Assembly (NCBI GenBank): GCA_905182025.1
Contig: CAJJAA010000028.1
Location: 1-64,000 of the forward strand
Reading direction: 5' to 3'
Origin: an uncultured OM182 clade bacterium
GTDB lineage: Bacteria > Pseudomonadota > Gammaproteobacteria > Pseudomonadales > Azotimanducaceae
DNA: 64,000 nt
In this document: positions 43,209-52,867 of the stretch, in pieces
Numbering within the stretch: position 1 is the first letter of the stretch
Layout of the letters: each line of letters opens with the position of its first letter
Made by a program: the position numbers and the translations under genes
The notes under the pieces: generated by a model
What the model was told of the DNA's origin: nothing
Seen by the model: the letters and a program-made list of their open reading frames with translations, nothing else
Database searches by the model: none

Positions 43209-44810
43209 ATGATTAAATTAGTTTTGTGTGCAATGTTGTTTTTATTTTTCTTGTCAGTGTCGCTACCTTCCGCCTCTGATCAGACAAGACCCAAGTTGAT
43301 TGTCGTTGTCGCTGTTGATCAGCTTCGTCGGGATCGGCTCAATGCTGACTCGACAGGGGCTTTTGGTCGATTACTCAAGCAGGGCCGAGTGTTTACAAAC
43401 GCTCAACTCGATCATGCGGTGACAAATACCTGTCCCGGTCACGCGGTGATTTTAAGTGGCGCATCGCCGGGTCAGGCAGGCGTGCCGGGCAATAGCTATA
43501 TTGATCATGAAACCTTTACTGAACGCTATTGCATGGGCGATGAAAATAATGCCACAAGGGTGTTGGGTGGCCAGCAGAACAGGTCGCCGAAGAACTTACA
43601 GGTGACAACTCTGGGTGATTGGCTCAAGCAAGAAAACGCCGACGCACGGGTTTTTGCTGTTGCAGGTAAAGATAGGGCGGCAATAGCGATGGGTGGACAC
43701 AAAGCAGATGGCGCATTTTGGTTCGATTCAAAGTCCGGTCGGTTTACCACGAGCGGCTATTACGCCTCAGAACTGGCGGACTATGTTCTAAGCTTCAATG
43801 GCAAAAATAGTTTTGCCGATGGCCATTTTGTCGATGTCCCACAGCAATGGCAACACGCCGAGGGTGAATTTCGCGTCGATGATTACGAAGGTGAGTCAAC
43901 TCGATTCAAGCGCGTTTCCGGTCACCCATTACGTGATGAAAGAGGCAGTTATGAGCCTGTCTATGTCTCACCTTGGTTGGACTTATCAACCTTCGCATTG
44001 GCCACCGAGATTGTACAAGCTGAAGATTTGGGTGCGGACGATGTTACCGATCTATTAGCAATAGGTTTGTCTGGGACAGATGTCATCGGTCATCATTATG
44101 GGCCTAGGAGCGCTGAAGCTGCTGATGCGCTGCAGCGATTGGACCAACGCTTCGATACATTCTTGAAGATGCTAGACGATAAAGTGGGTGCGTCGGATTA
44201 TTTGATCGTCGTTACCGCCGATCACGGTGTCGCAGAGTTGCCCGAGTATCGAGATGAGCAGGGTAGTAAATGCCCGGTTTCCGGTCGAATATCGGTCGAG
44301 GAACTGGTTACTTCGATCCATCAGGAACTTTTCAAGAAGTTCACTCAGCCGCATTCGCCTGCGGATGCTTTTAAGATTTCCGGCTCTCAATTCGTCTTCA
44401 ATCGAACATTCTTAAGTGAACATGATTTGGCGTTGGATAGAGGCATCGAAGTGCTCGATCAAATACTCACAGATCAAAAAATAGTCAAAGCCGCTTGGAG
44501 TGCAGAAGAAATTAGTACGGGCACCTCTGAAGAGGCGCGCTTATACCGCAACTCTTATGCCGCCGGTATGAGTGGCGATCTTCTTTTACAGACACACGAG
44601 GATTGCGTGATAACAAGAGAAAGCGGTACGACCCACGGCTCGCCCTATGATTATGATCGTGATATTCCTTTGATATTTATGGGTGCAGGTATCGTGCGAG
44701 GTTTAGATGAAAGTACTGCGCACAGTGTGGATATCGCGCCGACGCTTGCGCAATGGTTGAAACTGGATACGCCAGAAAACCTCGAGGGAAAAGTGTTGAA
44801 GTTGGATTAA
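43209..44810 (+). CDS. Exported alkaline phosphatase superfamily protein (PafA-like)
   Basis: A 533-residue secreted phosphatase/phosphodiesterase. A signal peptide (LVLCAMLFLFFLSVSLPSASD) precedes PKLIVVVAVDQLRRDRL, which holds the first metal-binding Asp. The probable nucleophile is Thr74 in VTNTCPGHA, matching the Thr of PafA-type alkaline phosphatases. Further metal ligands are GTDVIGHHYGP and VVTADHGVAELP, and a late His is in SGTTHGSPYDYD. PafA-type enzymes hydrolyse phosphomonoesters in the periplasm independently of phosphate starvation; a phosphodiesterase role is not excluded. It follows the cyclophilin gene by 52 bp. Confidence 0.88.
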   Translation: MIKLVLCAMLFLFFLSVSLPSASDQTRPKLIVVVAVDQLRRDRLNADSTGAFGRLLKQGRVFTNAQLDHAVTNTCPGHAVILSGASPGQAGVPGNSYIDHETFTERYCMGDENNATRVLGGQQNRSPKNLQVTTLGDWLKQENADARVFAVAGKDRAAIAMGGHKADGAFWFDSKSGRFTTSGYYASELADYVLSFNGKNSFADGHFVDVPQQWQHAEGEFRVDDYEGESTRFKRVSGHPLRDERGSYEPVYVSPWLDLSTFALATEIVQAEDLGADDVTDLLAIGLSGTDVIGHHYGPRSAEAADALQRLDQRFDTFLKMLDDKVGASDYLIVVTADHGVAELPEYRDEQGSKCPVSGRISVEELVTSIHQELFKKFTQPHSPADAFKISGSQFVFNRTFLSEHDLALDRGIEVLDQILTDQKIVKAAWSAEEISTGTSEEARLYRNSYAAGMSGDLLLQTHEDCVITRESGTTHGSPYDYDRDIPLIFMGAGIVRGLDESTAHSVDIAPTLAQWLKLDTPENLEGKVLKLD

Positions 44811-44889
44811 CAGCCTATTGGGTGTCAGTTTGCAAAAAAAAGAACCTAGATTTTGGCATTGAGGTTGGCCAACAGAACAGTTGCAGAGA

Positions 44890-45342
44890 TCAAGGTAGGA
44901 TAGTGTCAAGTCCTACGACCAGTAGACCTAGACCCGCCGTCCAAACACTGCAAGCGACGATGTCCGTCAGTGTAAACTTCAACCGGCTTGTGCCACTGAT
45001 GCCCACCATCAACGGCACAAGACTTCGTATTGCTGTCATCAGTCGACCAAATATAATGGCAAAAATACCGTATTTTAAAATGAAGCCCTCGCCTTTTTGA
45101 AACATCGCTGCTCTCTTTTTAGCAAAAGCTGTGTGGTGAAATTTCGGACCAAACCAGCGACCAATATAAAAGCCAAGATGATCCGATAGGCAGGCGCCAG
45201 CAAAGGCCAGAGGTAGCATCTGGGATAAGGTGGCGAGCTGTTCAGTGTAAAGAATGGTCGTTACTGTCAGTAGGATGACACCTGACACAAATATGCCGAT
45301 GCCTGGGCAGGCTTCTAGAAAAGCTAATACAGGTATAACCAT
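44890..45342 (-). CDS. DedA-family membrane protein, start uncertain
   Basis: At least 150 residues of a DedA (VTT-domain) protein: FLEACPGIGIFVSGVILL, FAGACLSDHLGFYIGRWFGP and the signature FGRLMTAIRSLVPLMVGISG with re-entrant helices. DedA proteins are inner-membrane transporters or lipid scramblases needed for envelope homeostasis. The ATG at 45342 leaves out a conserved amphipathic N-terminus: the frame upstream stays open to 45411 and reads RIDEIILNWLETEKQHAW, which looks like real DedA sequence. No ATG, GTG or TTG exists there; an ATC at 45393 is the best placed codon. Confidence 0.82.
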   Translation of the reverse strand: MVIPVLAFLEACPGIGIFVSGVILLTVTTILYTEQLATLSQMLPLAFAGACLSDHLGFYIGRWFGPKFHHTAFAKKRAAMFQKGEGFILKYGIFAIIFGRLMTAIRSLVPLMVGISGTSRLKFTLTDIVACSVWTAGLGLLVVGLDTILP

Positions 45343-45624
45343 CCAAGCGTGCTGTTTTTCAGTCTCGAGCCAATTGAGTATGATTTCGTCGATGCGTTGG
45401 TGCCTGTTAAATTACGTTGTCAGGTTGATCATAGCAGACGAATTGTCAGCATCGTCTGTTTCAATTTGTGCTTTTCAAAAATAGGTTGTTCCTGGCAATG
45501 TGTCTAAAGCACTCGGTTTAGCGTCGTATTTCGATGATTTGTTTATCGAGCCGCTGCCGCAGTACAATCGAAGTCTTTAGCAATCAAATATCAAATGAAT
45601 TTATTATAAAGAGGCAATACAGTC

Positions 45625-46854
45625 ATGACAGAAGCTTGGATCATTGATGGAGTGCGTTCACCGAGAGGACGTGGCAAAGCAGGTGTGGGAAGTTTAAGTG
45701 AGGTTCACCCTCAGCGTGTCATGGCACAGGTTCTCAACGGACTACAGGAGAAAGTGGGGTTTGACACTGCCGATGTTGAAGACGTAATTGCAGGTTGCGG
45801 TTCAGGGTCAGGTGACCATGCACACGATATCGCTAGATTATCGGTGCTTGATGCAGGCTGGCCCATCACAGCACCGGGGGTTACATTGCATCGATTTTGT
45901 GGCTCAGGTCAGCAGGCAGTGACCTTTGCAGCGATGGGTATCATGTCAGGACAACAAGATCTGGTTGTTGGCGGTGGTGTTGAATCCATGTCGCGATATT
46001 CGCCTACGCACACGGACGGGTTTACAGCCAACAACCCACATCTATTTGAGCAGTATCCCTTGATACCTCAAGGTATATCAGCCGACCTGATAGCGACTAT
46101 CGAAGGTTTTAGTCGCGATGATGTCGACAGTTATGCCGTTCGTAGTCAGCAACGAACAGCACGATCAATCGAAGAAGGCCGGTTTAAAGATTCTCTAGTG
46201 CCTATTTACCACGAAGATGGAACGTTGGCGCTGGATAGGGATGAACACCCACGTCCCGGTACAACGCTGGAAAGTATGAACGGCCTCAACCCATCCTTTG
46301 AGAAGATGGGAAAGACTTTATTCGATGGCCATGTCAAAACCTTCGATGATATTTGCAAAGAGGTCTATCCAGACGTTAAAGACGTTCAGCATGTTCACCA
46401 CGCTGGCAACTCATCGGGTGTTGTTGATGGCGCAAGCGCCATTTTGATGTCCTCACCCGCCTATGCCAAAGCGCATGGACTAAAGCCACGAGCCAGAATC
46501 CGCATGACCGCAACCGCAGGTACGGAACCCGTTATCATGCTAACAGCGCCGGGCCCAGCAGCTGAAATCTGTCTCAGAAAAGCCGGAATGACGAAAGATG
46601 ATATTGACCTATTTGAGATTAACGAAGCCTTTGCAGCGGTCGTACTTAAATTCCAAAAGGATCTTGGTGTGAACGATGATCAAATCAATGTCTGTGGTGG
46701 CTCGATTGCACTGGGACATCCCATTGGTGCGACGGGACCGATGTTGATTCAGACAGTTCTGGCTGAGCTTGAAAGACAAGATAAGAATACCGCTTTGATT
46801 GCTATGTGTACCGGTGGCGGCATGGGTACAGCGACCATTATTGAGCGCATCTGA
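45625..46854 (+). CDS. Thiolase (acetyl-CoA C-acyltransferase family)
   Basis: A 409-residue thiolase with the complete active site: Cys92 in [11 protein letters not shown], the NEAFAAV Asn, His in [14 protein letters not shown], and the C-terminal Cys in [13 protein letters not shown]. It cleaves 3-ketoacyl-CoA or condenses acyl-CoAs. Chain-length preference cannot be read. An AGAGG site precedes the ATG. The stop codon lies in a perfect hairpin, after which the carboxylesterase gene begins, 38 bp downstream. It opens the second catabolic block. Confidence 0.93.
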   Translation: MTEAWIIDGVRSPRGRGKAGVGSLSEVHPQRVMAQVLNGLQEKVGFDTADVEDVIAGCGSGSGDHAHDIARLSVLDAGWPITAPGVTLHRFCGSGQQAVTFAAMGIMSGQQDLVVGGGVESMSRYSPTHTDGFTANNPHLFEQYPLIPQGISADLIATIEGFSRDDVDSYAVRSQQRTARSIEEGRFKDSLVPIYHEDGTLALDRDEHPRPGTTLESMNGLNPSFEKMGKTLFDGHVKTFDDICKEVYPDVKDVQHVHHAGNSSGVVDGASAILMSSPAYAKAHGLKPRARIRMTATAGTEPVIMLTAPGPAAEICLRKAGMTKDDIDLFEINEAFAAVVLKFQKDLGVNDDQINVCGGSIALGHPIGATGPMLIQTVLAELERQDKNTALIAMCTGGGMGTATIIERI

Positions 46855-46870
46855 TCGTTGCCGATCAGAT
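46849..46870 (+). terminator. Perfect 9-bp hairpin over the thiolase stop codon
   Basis: ATCTGATCG (46849-46857) and CGATCAGAT (46862-46870) are exact complements around TTGC, and the TGA stop is in the left arm. No T-run follows, and the next gene starts 22 bases later on the same strand. It might act as an RNA processing or stability element between thiolase and esterase rather than a terminator. Confidence 0.5.
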
Positions 46871-46892
46871 TAACTAACAGTAGGAGACATTG

Positions 46893-48365
46893 ATGAGCGA
46901 CATAGCGGATACAACTTACGGTCCTATACAAGGCAAAGTGCGCGAAGATGTGCTGTTGTTTGCAGGCATACCCTATGCCGCGGCGCCCATCGGATCGCTC
47001 CGGTTTAAGGAAGCACAGCCCCATGCAGGCTGGTCGCAAGTGCGTCAAACAACGCGCTTTTCGCCCGCGGCGCCGCAAGTTGTTACGGGTGGCATGACAA
47101 ATAGTGCGCCGGTAAATTGGAATGAAGACTGTTTGTACCTGAATGTGACAACACCGTCACTTGACGATAAGAAGCGCCCGGTGTTTTTCTGGATACATGG
47201 CGGTGGTTATCGAACAGGGCAAGGCGGTATACCCTGGTATAACGGAGCAAAATTTGCACGTGATAGTGATATCGTCGTTGTCAGCATCAATTACCGCATG
47301 GGTATGCTCGGCTTCACTGACTTAACCCGATTTGGTGAAGGTTACGAGACCTCTGGTATTAACGGCATCCTTGATCAGATCAAAGCACTGGAATGGGTGC
47401 GGGACAATATCGCAAACTTTGGCGGCGATCCCGATCAGGTGACGATTGCGGGTGAATCTGCAGGTGGTTTTAGCGTCGGCACACTATTAGGCTCGCCTCG
47501 AGCGCAGGGTTTATTTACACGTGCAATACCGCAAAGCGGTGCTGCTCATCACACATTGCCAAAACCCTCAGCTGAGAAAGTGACGGACATATTAATTAAG
47601 CAATCGGGACTTGATTCAGTCGAAGCCTTTCAAAATCTTAGTGCGCAGGATGTGCTTTCGCTTCAGGTTGAAATCGATAAACAGGTTGCCAGGGGAGCTG
47701 ACGGCTTAGGTATCGGCTCCATAGTGACACCTTTCTATCCGGCCGAGGGCAATGAAGTATTACCGCAGTCGCCGCTGACTGCGATTGAGAACGGGTTAAG
47801 TCGTGATGTCGATGTGCTGATCGGTACCAACAAAGATGAAGGTACCCTGTTTGTCACCGGCAAATCAGATCAGACAAAGCTGGAGGCCGCTGCCGAAGGT
47901 TATGGGAATAAAGACGGACTGTTGCGTGCTTATAAAAGCGCCTATCCTGATGCAACGACAACAGATCTGACGACCTATCTGTCAACGGATCATGTGTTTA
48001 GAATTCCCTGCCTACGTTTGGCCGAAGCGCGAATGCAAAATGGTTCAAGTAGCAACACGTGGATGTATCTGTTTGCTTGGGAGTCTAGGGTACCTGGCCT
48101 AAGGTCTACCCATGCACTTGAGATTCCGTTTATGTTTAACAATCTAGATCGTGCCGGTGTTGTCGCATTTATTGGTGAAGGCGACATGCCACAAAACGTC
48201 GCCGATACAATGCACAGAGCGTGGGTGGAGTTTATCAAAACAGGTAACCCGGGTTGGGCACCTTATGATCTAGACCAACGACTGAATATGGTCTTTGATA
48301 CAGAATCAAAACTCATTGCCGATCCAGATAAGGGAAGGCGTGAAGCCTGGCAAGGCATCCGCTAG
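46893..48365 (+). CDS. Type B carboxylesterase/lipase
   Basis: A 490-residue carboxylesterase of the cholinesterase/para-nitrobenzyl esterase group. Motifs in order: [26 protein letters not shown], the oxyanion hole [11 protein letters not shown], the nucleophile elbow [16 protein letters not shown], the Glu region IGTNKDEG and the catalytic His in [11 protein letters not shown]. No signal peptide, so cytoplasmic. It probably hydrolyses esters of the compound handled by the neighbouring oxidases. The true start is the ATG at 46893, after a GGAG site. The next gene follows after 14 bp. Confidence 0.92.
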   Translation: MSDIADTTYGPIQGKVREDVLLFAGIPYAAAPIGSLRFKEAQPHAGWSQVRQTTRFSPAAPQVVTGGMTNSAPVNWNEDCLYLNVTTPSLDDKKRPVFFWIHGGGYRTGQGGIPWYNGAKFARDSDIVVVSINYRMGMLGFTDLTRFGEGYETSGINGILDQIKALEWVRDNIANFGGDPDQVTIAGESAGGFSVGTLLGSPRAQGLFTRAIPQSGAAHHTLPKPSAEKVTDILIKQSGLDSVEAFQNLSAQDVLSLQVEIDKQVARGADGLGIGSIVTPFYPAEGNEVLPQSPLTAIENGLSRDVDVLIGTNKDEGTLFVTGKSDQTKLEAAAEGYGNKDGLLRAYKSAYPDATTTDLTTYLSTDHVFRIPCLRLAEARMQNGSSSNTWMYLFAWESRVPGLRSTHALEIPFMFNNLDRAGVVAFIGEGDMPQNVADTMHRAWVEFIKTGNPGWAPYDLDQRLNMVFDTESKLIADPDKGRREAWQGIR

Positions 48366-48379
48366 TTGTTGGAGTATTC

Positions 48380-48841
48380 ATGGTAAGAATTAAAGTTAAC
48401 GGCGAGTTCCATGAACTGGAGGTCGAGCTCGATACGCCTTTGTTATGGGTGCTTCGAGACCACCTTAACTTGACCGGTACCAAGTATGGTTGCGGAATCG
48501 CACAATGTGGTGCATGCACGGTGCATCTAAATGGCACGCCGTCTCGAAGTTGCTCGATACCTGTTTCCGGGGTTTTACAAGTTGATATCGTGACCATAGA
48601 AGGGTTATCAAGCGACAAATCACACCCTGTGCAGAAAGCTTGGATAAAAGAGGATGTACCTCAGTGTGGCTATTGTCAGTCCGGACAGATCATGGCAGCG
48701 GTCGCGTTGTTAGAAAAAAATCAGAATCCCTCAGATAGTGATATTGATAACGCGATGACAAACATTTGTCGTTGTGGCACTTATACCCGAATCCGCAAAG
48801 CTATCCATAGTGTTGCCAACGTATCGGGGTCGAAAACATAA
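48380..48841 (+). CDS. [2Fe-2S] subunit of a molybdenum hydroxylase (IorA/CoxS-like)
   Basis: A 153-residue iron-sulfur subunit with two clusters. The plant-type [2Fe-2S] ligands are Cys38, Cys43, Cys46 and Cys58 ([22 protein letters not shown]), and the C-terminal helical domain has CGYCQSG and [11 protein letters not shown]. Its size and layout match the small subunit of isoquinoline 1-oxidoreductase-type enzymes, which pass electrons from the molybdenum subunit. The stop codon shares one base with the start of the large subunit gene, so the two are translated together. Confidence 0.93.
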   Translation: MVRIKVNGEFHELEVELDTPLLWVLRDHLNLTGTKYGCGIAQCGACTVHLNGTPSRSCSIPVSGVLQVDIVTIEGLSSDKSHPVQKAWIKEDVPQCGYCQSGQIMAAVALLEKNQNPSDSDIDNAMTNICRCGTYTRIRKAIHSVANVSGSKT

Positions 48842-50994
48842 TGGAAAAGTTATCCCGCAGACATTTCTTGAAGTCATCCGCTACAGTAGCGGGCGGCATG
48901 ATGATTTCATTCCACATTCCCGCACAAGACCCTAGTCAAGAGACAATGATTGGGCCCGTTGCACCCATGACAACGAGCGAGCTCAATGCCTGGCTGACGA
49001 TAGACCCCGATAACACGATTACAATTCGCGTTGCACAATCTGAAATGGGGCAGGGTGTACTCACCGCATTGCCGATGATCATTGCTGACGAACTTGAAGC
49101 AGATTGGCGAGACGTTAGAGCTGAGCACGCTGACGTGAACAGAAGTATTCGTCAGGCAGGTGTCTATAAACGAATGCTCACCGGCGGTAGTGGTGCGGTA
49201 CGCATATCCAGGCCCTACCTGCAGCAGGCCGGAGCTGAAGCGAGGGAAAAACTTATCAAGGCTGCAGCCGAAACATGGGGCGTTAGTCCTCAAGAGTGTC
49301 ATGCTGATTATGGCAAGGTCCATCATAAAGCGACTCGTCGATCAGTGACTTATGGGGAAGTCGCGGGTCTAGCGGCGCAGCTCTCTGTCGCTAACGTCAA
49401 AATCAAATCTCCCGAAGACTTCAGTCTAATTGGACTACCAAAGCCGAGATTAGATACGCCGGAGAAAGTTGATGGCTCAGCTATCTTCGGTATGGATGTG
49501 CGCCTCGATAATATGGCCTACGCGGCGGTTCAACATTGTCCTGTTTTAGGCGGTCGTGTCAGAAGCTTTCGCTTCAATGCAATTCGAAATATGCCGGGGG
49601 TTATTTTGGCAGTTCGTTTCGACAATGGTATCGCTGTCGTTGCAGAGACATGGTGGCAAGCTAACAAGGCAGCTAAGGCACTACCCATTCAATGGACGAT
49701 TGGTGATGAAGGCAAAACGCATTCGGAAACGTTTCGAAATGAATACCTTGCTGCCTTAGGTACTCAAGGCACATCCGTTTTAAAGCAAGGTGAGACATTG
49801 CCTGCGTTGGAAGTGTCAGAGAAGATTATTGAGTCCGATTATCTCGTACCCTATCTTGCTCATGCTTCGATGGAACCGCTGAATTGTACTGCGCATAGAA
49901 CGGATGAAGGCTTGTCTCTTTGGCTTGGTACGCAAGATCCGGAATCAGCGCTTAATGCAGCGTCTAAATTAGCCGGTGTTGCCCCTGAGAAAGTGCAACT
50001 GACAAACTGCTTGCTCGGTGGCGGCTTCGGTCGAAGAGCGCATACGGATATTGTTGAAGAAGCGGTTCAGATAGCGATGGAAATTGATCGCCCTGTACAG
50101 CTTATCTGGAGTCGTGAAGAAGATATGCGATCAGGTCGATACCGGCCGATGGCGGCAATGCGTTTTAAGGCAGGGTTTGATCTTGAGAAACAAGTTGTTG
50201 CCTATACAAATCACTCCGTCACGCATTCAATTCTTCGTGATCTTGGTGCGCCGGTTGATAATGGTATCGACCCAACCTCCGTCGAAGGGTTATCAAATAT
50301 GCCTTACGAATTTAGCCCAAAAAGCATCACCCACACCATCAAGAATACGCATCTATCGTCCTATTGGTGGCGCTCAGTCGGCAGTTCTCAAAATGCTTTT
50401 GCGATGGAATGCTTTATTGATGAGATGGCAGAAGCAGCTACAACCGATCCGATATTATTTCGAAAACAGTACCTTGCTAATCGACCTGATTTGTTGGAAG
50501 TGCTCGAGGAGTTACGTCAAAAATCTGATTGGAATAAACGGTTACCACCCGGTACCGCCAGAGGTGTCGCATTGCATGAATGCTTCGGTACGATCGCGGC
50601 GCAGGTCGCAGAAGTGTCTGTGAATAACGGTAAGGCAGACGTGCACCGAATAGTATCTGTTGTTAATTGCGGCAACCTCGTAAACCCTGCAATTGCGGAA
50701 GCGCAAATTGAAAGTGGCATTATCTATGGTTTATCCGCGGCCCTATACGGCAAGATTACCATTGAAAAAGGTCGCGTGTTGGAAGACAACTTTGATACCT
50801 ATCATGTCATTCAACAGTCTGAGGTGCCTATCATGGAGACTCATTGGCTCCTATCCGGTGGTGACAAGTGGGGGGGGTTAGGTGAGCCGGGACTACCTTG
50901 CGTTGCTCCAGCGATCGTTAACGCGCTTCACAAAATCACTAAACGACGTATACGCTCGCTACCGATTAGTGACTACTACTTGCAGAGGGCTTAA
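48841..50994 (+). CDS. Molybdopterin-binding subunit of a xanthine dehydrogenase-family hydroxylase (IorB-like)
   Basis: A 717-residue large subunit with a Tat signal (SRRHFLKSSATVAGG at residues 5-19), so the complex is exported folded, as for isoquinoline 1-oxidoreductase IorB and related periplasmic aldehyde oxidases. Cofactor-binding blocks include VAQSEMGQGVLTALPM, LLGGGFGRRAHTDIVEEA and the C-terminal WGGLGEPGLPC, whose Glu is the catalytic base of the family. It hydroxylates an N-heterocycle or oxidises an aldehyde using water. The FAD subunit of true xanthine dehydrogenase is absent, and no cytochrome partner gene adjoins, so the electron acceptor is unknown. Confidence 0.92.
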   Translation: MEKLSRRHFLKSSATVAGGMMISFHIPAQDPSQETMIGPVAPMTTSELNAWLTIDPDNTITIRVAQSEMGQGVLTALPMIIADELEADWRDVRAEHADVNRSIRQAGVYKRMLTGGSGAVRISRPYLQQAGAEAREKLIKAAAETWGVSPQECHADYGKVHHKATRRSVTYGEVAGLAAQLSVANVKIKSPEDFSLIGLPKPRLDTPEKVDGSAIFGMDVRLDNMAYAAVQHCPVLGGRVRSFRFNAIRNMPGVILAVRFDNGIAVVAETWWQANKAAKALPIQWTIGDEGKTHSETFRNEYLAALGTQGTSVLKQGETLPALEVSEKIIESDYLVPYLAHASMEPLNCTAHRTDEGLSLWLGTQDPESALNAASKLAGVAPEKVQLTNCLLGGGFGRRAHTDIVEEAVQIAMEIDRPVQLIWSREEDMRSGRYRPMAAMRFKAGFDLEKQVVAYTNHSVTHSILRDLGAPVDNGIDPTSVEGLSNMPYEFSPKSITHTIKNTHLSSYWWRSVGSSQNAFAMECFIDEMAEAATTDPILFRKQYLANRPDLLEVLEELRQKSDWNKRLPPGTARGVALHECFGTIAAQVAEVSVNNGKADVHRIVSVVNCGNLVNPAIAEAQIESGIIYGLSAALYGKITIEKGRVLEDNFDTYHVIQQSEVPIMETHWLLSGGDKWGGLGEPGLPCVAPAIVNALHKITKRRIRSLPISDYYLQRA

Positions 50995-51006
50995 AGCCCC
51001 TTGCAA
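50980..51006. terminator. Imperfect hairpin over the molybdenum-subunit stop codon
   Basis: TTGCA-GA-GGGCTT (50980-50992) faces AAGCCC-CT-TGCAA (50994-51006), with a two-base internal mismatch and the TAA stop at the centre. It lies between the convergent large-subunit and SDR genes. No T-run follows. Confidence 0.4.
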
Positions 51007-51031
51007 GCAGAAGACCAAGCGATAAGTTGGG

Positions 51032-51892
51032 CTATTGCCCTGCGAAGTTTGTAACCGGCGGATTGTTACCGGTTGTGATGTTCTCCGCCCTCGACATAAT
51101 GATCTCGTTAAAGTCTTCGTGGGTGAGAATATAAAGTCGTTCAGCTCGTATACCTTTAAAGACGATGTCTGCCAGTTCACCAGGCTGCATACCTTTTTCT
51201 AGGAAGTCTGCCATTAACTTGCGCATCTTTTCCTGCTCTGGTGTTACTGGTTCATCTGCTGCTGCTTCCTGCAAGTGATCAGGTCGATTTCGACCGCTGT
51301 CCATAATGTTGGTGTTGATAAAACCTGGGCATAGTACTGACGTACCAATGTTGTGTTGCGCCGTCGCAAGGTCGCGGTAGAGGTTTTCGGTTAGCGCAAC
51401 GACACCATGCTTTGTAACCGAATAGCAGGCGTTTGTGCTGCCGCCGACGAGTCCAGCAACAGATGCTGTATTGACGATATGGCATTCATCGCCCTGAGAA
51501 ATCATTTGAGGCGTAAACACTCGAACACCATGGATGACACTCCATAAATTAACACCAATGACCCATTCCCAATCTTTTTGAGTCGCATCCCAAGCATTGC
51601 CGCCGCCACCCACACCCGCATTGTTAAACAGCAGATGGACTGCGCCAAATGAATCCAATGCCACCTGTTTTAAATTTTCGATCTCAGCCAGAACAGAAAC
51701 ATCCGTCTTGACGGTGACGATTGAATTGTTGCCCTCAGCTCTTAGTGCGTCGGCTGTTTTGTTCAGTACATCTTCTTCGATGTCGGCCATGACAACATGC
51801 ATGCCTTCAGCCAAACAACGCTCCGTTAGACCGCGACCAATACCGCTGGCTGCTCCCGTGATGACAGCGACTTTTCCTTCAAAGGTTTTCAT
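51032..51892 (-). CDS. Classical SDR-family oxidoreductase
   Basis: A 286-residue SDR with an intact active site: TGAASGIGRG cofactor loop, NNAGVGGGG, IVNTASVAG for the Ser, and CYSVTKHGVVAL for the YxxxK pair. The Asp in VVMADIEED after strand 2 predicts NAD rather than NADP. It would oxidise or reduce an alcohol/ketone pair. Strong AGGAG site before the ATG. It converges with the molybdenum hydroxylase genes and is divergent from cysZ. Confidence 0.93.
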   Translation of the reverse strand: MKTFEGKVAVITGAASGIGRGLTERCLAEGMHVVMADIEEDVLNKTADALRAEGNNSIVTVKTDVSVLAEIENLKQVALDSFGAVHLLFNNAGVGGGGNAWDATQKDWEWVIGVNLWSVIHGVRVFTPQMISQGDECHIVNTASVAGLVGGSTNACYSVTKHGVVALTENLYRDLATAQHNIGTSVLCPGFINTNIMDSGRNRPDHLQEAAADEPVTPEQEKMRKLMADFLEKGMQPGELADIVFKGIRAERLYILTHEDFNEIIMSRAENITTGNNPPVTNFAGQ

Positions 51893-52042
51893 TGTGTTTC
51901 TCCTCGACAGTGAATCAGATCACTCGATATTTTGTATCATTACTCATGATGAGTAGGATGCCGCGAGGATAGCGCAGATAATTCCTGTGATTCCAGTCTG
52001 GATGAGTAAAATCCTTGATGGATTAAGGTTACAATTCACCCT

Positions 52043-52765
52043 ATGAATGGTATCCAGTGTTTCTTTGAAGGTTTTAAGTTAGTCCGGCAGCCGGGTATCC
52101 GCCCCTACGTGATTATCCCTCTCATAATCAATATCGTCATCTTGTCCGCGGTGATCGCCTACTGTAATACACAGTACGATGCATGGATGTTAGCGCTGAC
52201 CAGTTGGTTGCCCGATTGGCTTCAATTTCTCTCTTGGCTGGTTGCTTTGATTGCGGGGATTATTGTTTTTGCAGTTGGGATCTATTTATTCTCCATTGTT
52301 GCCAACATTATTGCGTCACCTTTTAATGCTGTTCTGTCGGAGAAGATCGAAGAGCGACTGACCGGTAGCAAGGTGGGTCAGCCAATAAACCCAATGCTAA
52401 TTGTTGTCCGTTCAGTTGGCCGTGAGCTGAAGAAGTTGATTTACTTTCTGCCACGATTTTTGGGTCTGTTCATTTTATCGATTATTCCCGTTGTTAACGC
52501 GATAGCGCCGTTTGCGTGGGTTATTTTTGGCGGCTGGATGATGGCGATTCAATACGCTGACTATGCCGCCGACAACAATCAAATTAGTTTCGAGGATCTT
52601 CGTCGTCGTTTAGAGCGAACTCCCTTTCAGGCAATTTTATTTGGGGTGATTGTCTACTTTCTCGTTGCTATACCCATCATCAATCTTATATTGATTCCCG
52701 TCGCCGTTGCCGGTGGCACGGTTTTCTGGGTTACACACCTGCGTACTGACGCCACAAATACCTAG
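52043..52765 (+). CDS. cysZ: CysZ sulfate permease (EI24 family)
   Basis: A 240-residue four-helix-type membrane protein of the CysZ/EI24 family. The N-terminal MNGIQCFFEGFKLVRQPGIRPYVIIPLIINI is characteristic, followed by SIVANIIASPFNAVLSEKIEERLTG and the helix YADYAADNNQISFEDLRRRLE. CysZ forms a sulfate channel feeding cysteine synthesis at the inner membrane. It stands alone between the SDR and the isocitrate dehydrogenase-type gene, without cys operon neighbours. Confidence 0.93.
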   Translation: MNGIQCFFEGFKLVRQPGIRPYVIIPLIINIVILSAVIAYCNTQYDAWMLALTSWLPDWLQFLSWLVALIAGIIVFAVGIYLFSIVANIIASPFNAVLSEKIEERLTGSKVGQPINPMLIVVRSVGRELKKLIYFLPRFLGLFILSIIPVVNAIAPFAWVIFGGWMMAIQYADYAADNNQISFEDLRRRLERTPFQAILFGVIVYFLVAIPIINLILIPVAVAGGTVFWVTHLRTDATNT

Positions 52766-52867
52766 GGTACGCTAGCGGGGCTTATTCAAAACGCTCTGTT
52801 GATCAACATCAGTTCCCAGAATTTTTTCTAACAGAGATCAAACGCAGTTCCGTTGATGCGGGCTTGG

